From: Gautieria morchelliformis
Lineage: Eukaryota; Basidiomycota; Agaricomycetes; Gomphales; Gomphaceae
Direction: 5' to 3'
Assembly: GCA_015179125.1 (NCBI GenBank)
Contig: WHVA01000560.1
Location: forward strand, 1 to 64,000
Length of the DNA stretch: 64,000 bases
Made by a program: the position numbers and the translations under genes. Positions within the stretch are counted from its first letter, which is position 1, and each line of letters opens with the position of its first letter. Below the pieces are notes generated by a model. The model saw nothing but the letters and a program-made list of their open reading frames with translations, ran no database searches and had not been told where the DNA came from. Below, piece after piece: positions 57,087 to 64,000 of the stretch.

Positions 57087-58640
57087 AGGCCTACCCACGA
57101 AGTACTTTCCGCTGTGAGAAGTTGATCAAAATGACAGGCTCCAAGCCTCATGGCTAGTGATAGACGTACCAGGTGCACCTGAAGGGCGTGAACTCTTTAA
57201 GGTGGACGCAGCGAATGTGAGATTGGACCTGCTTCCTGGTGCCGATGAAGTGACATTGGGGTGAACCCGGCTGAATAAAGTTGCACCAGCACTTTGTGAC
57301 ACCGTTGGCTTTGACCGTAATGATATACTGTTGGAGGTCGGCTGCCGCGACGATGGGGCAGAGCTGTATGAGGTTGTGTTCGGTAGGTATGGGGAATGCG
57401 CCAGGATTAATAGCGAGGGAAGCATCATGGGGAAGCTTGTAGGATGCTTGTGGCCCAAAATTGTCATAAGAAGCAACACCTAGGACGTCTTGCATATATG
57501 ATATCAATGATTATACAGGATACGAAATGCATGGTTCACCTGAGGCCTCGCCATTGTCCACGCCGAAAGCTGCAATGAGGGGAAGTCATCATCGAGTCCC
57601 ACGATCTGGGGTGATGGAGGTACACACCCATAGCTCCCTGACTTGCACTGTAGCCAGACATGGCGAGGTTTGTGGAAAAGACTACGAGGGAAGCTCACGG
57701 TGGTGGTACAGGATACAAATGCATGACACACCAGCGGCCTCGCCATTGTCCCGATCGAAAGGTGCCATGAGGGGATATCATCATCGAGTCCCACGTTCTG
57801 GCGTGATGGAAAGTACACACCCATGGCTCCCTGACTTGCACTGGAGCCAGACATGGCGAGGTTTGTGGAAAAGACTGCGAGGGAAGCTCATGGTGGTGAT
57901 ACAGTATACAAATGCATGGCTCACGTGCGGCCTCGTAGTTTTCCAGGCTGGGGGCTGTAGTGATCAAAGGCACCATCGAGTCTCGCGTTCCGCATGAATG
58001 GAAGGCACACACCTATAGATTCCTCCCTTGGATTGAAACCGGATATGCCGAGGTTCATGAGAATGGCTGCGAAGGAAATCCTTGTGTGCGTTTATGAGAT
58101 AAATGACTGGATGTGAATGAACCAGCATGCTCACGAGTGTCGTTCATCGAGTGTCAGGAAGAACATGGGCATTAGTGAATATAAAGACGAGGGGTGCCAT
58201 GTTGTGCACCGTAAGACAAATATACAGGGTCTCCCAGCACGGAGTTCACCCCGTCGCTGTCCATAACACTGTGGGAGGACATATGTTTTGAACAATTGTA
58301 GTCTAATAAAAATGGGGAGAGAAGGGACGGTAGTATGAGTTCCAGTCTGACGAGAGTTGTATATCTGTTGGCTTGGACAGCCAGCGCGCTTCCATGGGGC
58401 CCAAAGCTTAAGCAAACTCCACCGGGACCGGGTCGTTAGAGAAAGTTTGCCGGGTATCTCGATACGGTACTGGCAGAGCGCTAGCATGATTCTAGGGAAG
58501 ATGCAAGTACTTGAAGGCAAACTTCGTTGCAACCAAGTCGTTAAGAATCTCGGAGGGGGCGCCAGATTCCGGGACAGGTGCAAACGTTCTCAGCCTAATT
58601 GCGGCGACTCCTTCATATGAAGCGGGGCACCAGGATAGTG
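57087..58640 (-). CDS. Family K, copy 3: unidentified multi-exon gene, one exon duplicated
   Basis: The best-preserved 3' part is on the minus strand: an exon ending at 57540 (frame GVDNGEAS), a 51-bp intron (57539-57489), then an exon with DVLGV and ASYDNFGPQ. It continues with DASLAINPGAFPIPTEHNLI, DLQQYIITVKANGVTKC, SPQCHFIGTRKQVQSHIR and VHLKEFTPFRC, and the frame closes at 57154. The Cys and His spacing resembles a degenerate C2H2 finger. The preceding exon (about 57535-57715) is tandemly repeated at about 57718-57900. The upstream part has LALCQYRIEIPGKLSLTT, related to the first exon of copies 1 and 2. No function is known. Copies 3 and 4 lie head to tail about 2.3 kb apart. Confidence 0.5.
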
Positions 58641-59386
58641 TGTACCAAAATCCTAGAACATTGCAGCAGTAGAATATTTATTAATGGAGGTTTAATGTGT
58701 GGACCTAGTATAGTAGGCGCCTGCCACGTGTGGCCGTGCCAGGCGCCGGCGGCCGTGGAGATTCGAGAATGATCATGGGCTCGGAGAATTGAGAATGGTG
58801 GGGAGAATTGAGAATTGCGGAGAGGCACGTTTGCGCCAGACTCCGGGGCGGAGTGTGGGAAGTCGAGAGACATGGATGCGTGTCACGTCGAATTCTCGAA
58901 CGCTTCGCTTCTGATCAGCAAGCGCCTCTAGACAAGACTGGTCGAAAAGGTACTATGTATAATCTACTTACCCTCCCATCACCAACGATAAAAAGTCATG
59001 ACTACACATGTTGATGCGTATCAGTCAAGCGCTGAAGCACAGGGGAAATCGGCTCGAATTAGGGCTGCGCCTAGAGCTGTTAATACCGATAATGAAATTC
59101 AAATTCGGCGGTAAATCTGTCCGGTATCGCGGTACCTGTGACGACGAAAATCTATTTTCACAAACTCAGTTGCTTCCTGTTCAGAACCACCACCAACCGA
59201 TACCGGCGTGTCCGTCAACGTCTTCGCAGCGCTAAGAAACTAAGAAATCTGCTTGGGAACATCATCGATCGACGCGCTTCCCATCGACTTGTCTCCTTTC
59301 TGTCACTCGCCTCTGCGCTCGCCCTCGATATTCCGTGTCTGTACACGCACTCGCATCTGCATTCCGCCACTCATGACGACTGCCCT
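58641..59386. other. No clear gene between family K copies 3 and 4
   Basis: GC-rich, with AGAATTGAGAA-type repeats near 58790-58815. Short frames on both strands lack recognisable domains. Confidence 0.5.
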
Positions 59387-61020
59387 CAGGCCTACCCATG
59401 AAGTACTTTCCGCGGTGAGAAGTTGATGAGAATGAAGCCCCCAATGCTCACGGCTAGTGATAGACGTACTAGGTGCACTTGAAGGGTTTCAACGCCTGAA
59501 GGTGAGCCCGGCGAATGTGAGTTCGAACCTGTTTCCTTGTCCCAATGAAGTGACATTGGGGTGAACCCTGCTGGAAATAGTTACCGCAGTATTTTCTGAT
59601 ACCGTTGGGTTTGACCGTGGTGATATATTGTTGGAGGTCGGCTGCCTTGGCGATGGGGTAAAGCTGCGTGAGATTGTGTTCGGCACCATTGTCCAGGCCG
59701 AAAGCTGCCATGAGGGGAAGTCATCATCGAGTCCCATGTGCTGGAGTAATGGAAGGTACACACCCACGACTCCCTGACTTGCACTGGAGCCAGGCATGGT
59801 GATGTTTGTGGAAAAGACTGCGAGGAAAGCTCATGGCGGTGAGAAAGGATACAGATGCATGACTCACGTGCGGCCTCGCAATTGTCCAGGAGGGGGGCTG
59901 TAATGATGAAAGGCACCATCGAGTCTCGTGTTACGCAATGGAAGGCACACACCACCTATAGCTTCCTGGCTTGGATTGAAACCGGACATTGCGACATTCA
60001 TGAGAATGGCTGCGATGGAAATTCCTGTGTGTATTTCTGAGATAACTGACTGGATGTGAATGAAGCAGCATGCTCACGAGTGTCGTCCACCGAACGAGAT
60101 ATAAGGTAAGCGAGTGTAGGGAAGAGCATGGGAATGAGTGAATATACAGACGAAGGGGGGCGTGTTGTGCACCGTGAGACGAATATGCAGGCTCTCCCAG
60201 CACGGCGTTCAGCCTGTCGCTGTCCATAACACTGTGGGAGGGACACATATGTTTTGAACAATTGTAGTGTAATAGACAGCAAAGCGTGGAGATAAGGGAC
60301 GGTAGTATGGTGGTCTGACGAGTGTTTTATATCTGTTGGCCACTTGGAAAGCCAGCGCGGTTCCATGGGGTCCTGAGCTTAAAGAAAGCTCCATCGTGAC
60401 TGGGTCGGGAGAGAAAGTGCGCCGGGTATCTCGATACGGTGCTGGAAACAGTGTGCTAGCATGATTCTAGAAAACAGGCAAGCAAATTTCGTTGCAACCA
60501 AGTCGTTAAGACGCGGAGGAGCGGCAGGATCCGGAACAGGCGCAAACGTTCTAAGCGGAGGTAAATCTCATTGCGGCTGACTCCTTCATATGCAGGGAGG
60601 CGCCAGGATACTGTATACCACCCTTTGCAGAAGCAGCAGTATTCCATATTAGTGGATGCGATGACAGAAGATCAACCGTGGACTACGAGGCGCCTACGAC
60701 CCCACCGGTACACGAAGAAGAGGGGAGCATTCACGGAGAACGCAGACACACGAAGAACGCAGACACATGGAGAGCGCACAGCAGTGCACCGGTACATGGA
60801 GTAGTAGGTGACAGGTACATGTAGCCCACAGAAGCGACCAGACCTAGTACTGGCGCACCGTGGTGAGCCCAGCGTCTTTTGCAGGAGTTTCCAGCTTCAT
60901 AGTCAGCGCGCTGTCAGACATGGCCTGAGGATACATGTGGCGGCGCTGCAGAATAGGCTGACACACGTGGGTGACATCAACAAATATAGTCACGTACATC
61001 GCCACCGAGTCACAAGTTAT
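59387..61020 (-). CDS. Family K, copy 4: unidentified multi-exon gene
   Basis: This copy follows copies 2 and 3 throughout. The 3' frame (59711-59469) reads MAAFGLDNG directly joined to AEHNLTQLYPIAKAADLQQY. It then has GIRKYCGNYFQQGSPQC, CHFIGTRKQVRTHIRRAH and ALKPFKC, with the same Cys/His spacing. The block DVLGV...FPIP of copy 3 is missing, which leaves the frame open, so this may be a deletion or a natural exon skip. The upstream exon near 60470-60330 carries a stop. The region 60800-61000 matches the conserved upstream part of copies 1 and 2 (GCACCGTGGTGAGCCCAGCG). Function unknown. Confidence 0.45.
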
Positions 61021-61168
61021 TTCCTTTTCCGACAGGAGACCTTAAATGTGACAGCCTTCCCACGCTCCGCCAAATGTGGTTGTTGAGCACTGTAGGCGCC
61101 GCTTTTCGCCCCTGCGGCGCTCTCCTTTTGCACAGGTTTTGCTCTCCAGGCTGCTTGCAACCCTCATA

Positions 61169-61492
61169 CTAATCTTTTGACTCGATCGCCTCTTTCCATA
61201 CAGGCTTTTTCCAGCTGTTTTTGACTGCCATATGGTCTCGCACATACGTCATCAACTCTTTTGTTGCGGTGCCTCGCCAGGCACCGGGGACACGGATTCT
61301 TCGTGAGAGCCCTCCTCGAGTCGCTTCTCGGGTCCAGCGATCGTCTATTGTCTCGGCTGTCATCAGGATCATACACTCTATTCCCGCCTTTTTGGACCAC
61401 AGGACCATGTAACATTGCTTTTGTGCACGCCAACAAACACAGCCTTTAGCATTGCAGCGAGTACACGAACAGCGGTCAAGATACAAAGCCAA
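61169..61492 (-). CDS. Hypothetical protein with an N-terminal Cys cluster
   Basis: This 107-codon frame begins MALYLDRCSCTRCNAKGCVC, then WRAQKQCYMVLWSKKAGIEC. Six to eight Cys in the first 40 residues suggest a small zinc-binding unit. The second half (RIRVPGAWRGTATKELMTYV) is basic and probably helical. Mushroom genomes contain many short proteins with a Cys cluster of this type, some regulatory, but I cannot place this one. Start and end are clean and no neighbour is related. It could be an exon of a larger gene. Confidence 0.35.
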   Translation of the reverse strand: MALYLDRCSCTRCNAKGCVCWRAQKQCYMVLWSKKAGIECMILMTAETIDDRWTREATRGGLSRRIRVPGAWRGTATKELMTYVRDHMAVKNSWKKPVWKEAIESKD

Positions 61493-61813
61493 GAGCAGAC
61501 AAAGATACGGTCAAGAAATGGCCAAGAAAAAGGCCAAAACAAGAAAGAGACTGAGACTAAGACAAAAACACTACAGGACACTCGACTTTACATCACAAAA
61601 TATCAGAAGTGCAGATAAGATCTTCACTGCCGCACCAAACCAATTCGAAACAGAATGAAGCCCATATCCTCGACAGAGACCCCACTCCAGCGTCCGAAGC
61701 TCGCCGATCCAGGCGAATAATAACCCCCACGTAGCGCACCGAATCACGTTTCCGAACCAAATCCCAAACCAGCTCGCCAATAAGTTAATCCCCGCCGTAC
61801 AACAAAGTTAGCC
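61493..61813. other. No clear gene
   Basis: A purine-rich stretch (61480-61600) with many AAG and GACA motifs, then ordinary sequence. Nothing recognisable. Confidence 0.5.
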
Positions 61814-61857
61814 TTATAGGCTCATCGACCCCTCCCTCGCTTGCCACCAGTGGTCCC

Positions 61858-62073
61858 TCAGTTGTGTGCGAGACGTTTTACCTTGTCCTGAAGCACGGGA
61901 ATTTCCGCCACAGAGAGCTTCAAGACGGAAATATTGGCCATGGCCACCTCTACTGAACGATGCGTGACCGTGCACGAGTTGCGCGGAAGGTAGCGAGTAG
62001 GATGGACGGGAAGGGGTGGCGGTGGGAAGCGATAAGGGCTGCTGCTCATCTCGTGACCCGCCAGCAACACCAT
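61858..62073 (-). pseudogene. Decayed relative of the coiled-coil gene at the right edge
   Basis: On the minus strand, the frame ends MANISVLKLSVAEIPVLQDK and then VKRLAHN. The VLQDKVKRL part matches VLQDEVKRLQ in the coiled-coil gene at 63983. The match ends at a stop, so only the first turns of the coil remain. Upstream is a Pro/Ser-rich part. Confidence 0.4.
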
Positions 62074-62126
62074 TAATCGGAGATATAGGGCGGGCTGAGA
62101 ACAGTCGCGTCACTAAGTCAGGTTCC

Positions 62127-62420
62127 ATCGTTGTCGGCTAGATGAGACCGACCATACCTTGGACTGTGTTGGTGTGCTCGGGGTTTTGACCCAACAAAAC
62201 ATCTACAGAGCCAGCGCGCTCGTCTACCATAAGAAAAGCGTCAAGCGTATATTCCACTGTTGTCGTGTAGATGAGACGGATTATACCTTGGACTGTGTGG
62301 GTGTGCGCGGGGCTTCGACCAGATCACACATCCGCGGAAAGAGCGCTTTTACCTACCGATAAGGAAACCGTTAGCTTATAGTCCACCGTTGTGGGATACA
62401 TGAGACCCATCATACAGGTG
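62127..62420 (+). repeat. Tandem repeat of about 125 bp, two and a half copies
   Basis: CCTTGGACTGTGTTGGTGTG at 62157 recurs as CCTTGGACTGTGTGGGTGTG at 62287. The preceding GTTGTCG...GATGAGAC block recurs at 62133, 62262 and 62390. Confidence 0.75.
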
Positions 62421-63198
62421 TTCCCCAGTCATATCGACCGCGATCCCGCCGGTGGGTTGGCGTTTTTGGACAAGGTAAAGCCACGCCTTGCGGGATGGTG
62501 GCTGGGTTCCCCACTGCCTCGGAGTTCGAGGGTTCTGACAGCTCCGGGATGTCCTGTGAGTTAGAAGGCGTGCTAGGGACCAGCGGCCAGGGGAGGGCAG
62601 AACTCGGCGTATAAGTAACGGGCAGCGGGCCACCGAAAATCCCGCGGTTGTCCATAGGATCCACCGAGTCAAAGGTGTTCTCCATGTTGGAGGAAGGTCC
62701 CGCAACTGCAGCTCTGGGTGGGGTGCATGGAGCACCCTCGACAGGAGCTACTGCTACGGTACTGGACGGTTCAGCCCGCGGCATTGCCAAGTCGTCGTCT
62801 TCCAGGTCGAGGTACCCATCGGTATCAGCCGTTCCCGCAAATGGCGTGGGAGCTTGGCCGCCAGCCGTGAAAAGTCCCGGGGGCGATTTGGACCGATGCC
62901 GTGGCGTAGATGTACACTCCGGACCGTCGGGACCAGGGCCAACAAAAGACGATGGCCCTGCATCCTTCTCAGGGCCATGAAGACGAGGACGTTTCCTCAA
63001 CGGTTTAGTGACCCGATGCCCTTCGTTCTCTTGCTCGGCGCCATCTTCGTTGACGCTCACGTCAGGGGTATCCAGAAGACCGCGAGTCCGTTTGCCGAGT
63101 GTAGGCTGCGACGGCGAGGGATCAGGAAGCTCAACTTTGGCCCTGGCAAAATCACGCCAGTTAGTAATGCCCGCTGGGTGGTAGTGGAAACAACCCAC
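62410..63198 (-). CDS. Hypothetical protein, tandem copy A, Pro/Ser-rich and acidic
   Basis: The 262-codon frame starts MGCFHYHPAGITNWRDFARA, then KVELPDPSPSQPTLGKR. A basic patch follows (KPLRKRPRLHG, a possible nuclear signal) and a long disordered acidic/Pro-rich tail. The N-terminal 80 residues closely match copy B (63672-63235), so the two are tandem duplicates. PAGITNWRDFARAKVEL is the only part with a folded look. I do not recognise the family. A coiled-coil frame lies upstream in copy B and could be an earlier exon of the same gene. Confidence 0.5.
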   Translation of the reverse strand: MGCFHYHPAGITNWRDFARAKVELPDPSPSQPTLGKRTRGLLDTPDVSVNEDGAEQENEGHRVTKPLRKRPRLHGPEKDAGPSSFVGPGPDGPECTSTPRHRSKSPPGLFTAGGQAPTPFAGTADTDGYLDLEDDDLAMPRAEPSSTVAVAPVEGAPCTPPRAAVAGPSSNMENTFDSVDPMDNRGIFGGPLPVTYTPSSALPWPLVPSTPSNSQDIPELSEPSNSEAVGNPATIPQGVALPCPKTPTHRRDRGRYDWGTPV

Positions 63199-63234
63199 GG
63201 AGCAGCCACACCAGACCCCACACCGGCTTCCATG

Positions 63235-63672
63235 TTAGCATCCACTTTGGAGTCTTAGCCCTGGTGCCGCCAGTTCCTCTTTCAGCTTTAGCAAGCTTCC
63301 ACCTGACGGACTAGGTGGAAGCTTGCTAAAGCTAAAGGAGGAACTGGCGGCACCAGGGCTAAGAGAAGAAAACGGCGCAGCGTCCTCTTCATGGTAGAGA
63401 TCCACAGCATCCTCTTCTTGGTCGAGATCCGCAGCGTCCTCTTCATCGCGATCAAGCCGAGGCCGCTTCCTCAACGGTTTAGTGACCCGATGCCCTTCGC
63501 TCTCTTGCTCGGCGCCATCTTCCATGACGCTGATGTCGGGGGTCTCCACCAGACTGCGTCTGCGCTTACCCAGTGCAGGCTGCGACGGCGAGGGATAACG
63601 AAGCTCAACTTTGGCCCTGGCAAAATCACGCCAGTTAGTAATGCCCGCCGGGTGGTAGGGGAAACAACTCAC
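63235..63672 (-). CDS. Hypothetical protein, tandem copy B
   Basis: The 145-codon frame begins MSCFPYHPAGITNWRDFARA and shares SQPALGKRRRS and KPLRKRPRLD with copy A. It differs in having three short acidic repeats (DEEDAADLDQEEDAVDLYHE). It ends in a Ser-rich stretch encoded by a large palindrome (63254-63363). That palindrome replaces the sequence corresponding to copy A's tail, so the end of this frame is probably not original. Confidence 0.5.
   Translation of the reverse strand: MSCFPYHPAGITNWRDFARAKVELRYPSPSQPALGKRRRSLVETPDISVMEDGAEQESEGHRVTKPLRKRPRLDRDEEDAADLDQEEDAVDLYHEEDAAPFSSLSPGAASSSFSFSKLPPSPSGGSLLKLKEELAAPGLRLQSGC
63254..63363. repeat. Large near-perfect palindrome
   Basis: Two 51-bp arms (63254-63304 and 63313-63363) are inverted copies with about two mismatches, separated by 8 bases. 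The core is AGCTTTAGCAAGCTTCCACC and its complement. It would form a very stable hairpin. Confidence 0.9.
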
Positions 63673-63983
63673 GGAGCAGCCACGCCAGACCCCACAGCGG
63701 CTGCTGTGTCTTCATTCGTTTTCGCGTCCTGTCTATGGTCACTCGTGCCGTTGTCTTCGGGAGGATCACTAATCACCCTGGACATGGAAGGGTCCCGGGC
63801 TGCCTCGCGATTACGCAGCGTCGTCTCCAGTTCAGTGACACGATCCTTCAAAGTCCCATTCTCCACCGCCAGCTGTTTCACTTGAACTTGCAGGCCAGCC
63901 ACTTGAGCCTTCGCAAATTGGATAACATCCGCCTCGGATTTCTGATGTTCCGCTTGGAGACGCTTTACCTCGTCCTGAAGCAC
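63669..63983 (-). CDS. Coiled-coil protein, exon or N-terminal part, near the window edge
   Basis: The frame contains VLQDEVKRLQAEHQKSE, then VAGLQVQVKQLAVENGTLKD and RVTELETTLRNREA. Regular Leu/Val spacing marks a dimeric coiled coil of about 55 residues. It ends SGVAAP just before copy B's start, in a different frame; an intron could join them. The frame is open to about 64000, so the gene may continue beyond the window. A decayed relative is at 61858-62073. The function is unknown; a coiled coil plus a basic patch would fit a DNA-associated or scaffold protein. Confidence 0.45.
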   Translation of the reverse strand: MLQDEVKRLQAEHQKSEADVIQFAKAQVAGLQVQVKQLAVENGTLKDRVTELETTLRNREAARDPSMSRVISDPPEDNGTSDHRQDAKTNEDTAAAVGSGVAAP

Positions 63984-64000
63984 GGCGATTTGGGCTATGG

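Noticed and set aside
1..64000. CRISPR arrays, rRNA and tRNA genes
   Set aside because: No regularly spaced repeat-spacer pattern and no tRNA or rRNA-like sequence was noticed; the genome is fungal.

Overview
This window is a transposon graveyard from a filamentous fungus, most likely an Agaricomycete (Basidiomycota). The evidence is short introns with GT...AG borders, a fungal Ty3/gypsy pol with a C-terminal chromodomain-like region, a Tad-like LINE ORF1, a Tc1/IS630-type transposase of the kind common in mushroom genomes, and two fungal Helitron families. Almost every open frame belongs to, or is broken by, a mobile element. No tRNA, rRNA or CRISPR array was seen.

Layout. 1-5.0 kb: broken Ty1/copia pieces (integrase at the left edge, gag at 2.7-3.2 kb), a palindromic foldback MITE, an AT-rich LTR-like repeat and a solo-LTR relative. 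5.8-16.2 kb: one Ty3/gypsy element (called G1 here) on the minus strand, bounded by 5-bp duplications ATTTC. It carries four younger insertions, each with its own target duplication: a MITE in reverse transcriptase, a solo LTR in the leader, a LINE carrying only ORF1 in the 5' LTR, and a second solo LTR in the 5' LTR. 16.2-21.6 kb: the frame G1 landed in, an AT-rich LTR-like repeat, and a second gypsy pol (G2) split by a 1.26-kb solo LTR. 24.5-26.8 kb: a CACTG-ended DNA element holding intron-bearing exons of a lysine-rich gene. 27.2-34.3 kb: a complete but dead Helitron with both ends visible and six 150-bp repeats in its 5' part. 34.8-36.0 kb: another solo LTR. 39.0-42.3 kb: a complete but dead Tc1/mariner-like transposon. 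42.8-45.5 kb: second copy of the foldback MITE and a palindromic-unit minisatellite. 48.4-53.7 kb: a 5'-truncated AT-rich Helitron that has lost its HUH nuclease but keeps a helicase and a C-terminal cysteine-peptidase-like region. 53.7-64 kb: more gene-like, GC-richer sequence with a WD40 (DCAF7/WDR68-like) pseudogene and a tandemly duplicated coiled-coil gene at the right edge.

Between the transposons lie four copies of one unidentified minus-strand multi-exon gene or repeat (here family K, at about 36.2-37.4, 45.6-48.4, 57.1-58.6 and 59.4-61.0 kb). K encodes short repeated exons and a small Cys/His-rich segment.

A shared decay signature runs through the elements. Catalytic Asp codons have become Asn, and Arg CGA codons have become TGA, always by a change expected from CpG deamination. 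This suggests the region has long been methylated and silenced. Element boundaries were read by eye from duplications and terminal repeats. Product names rest on motifs I recognise, not on searches.
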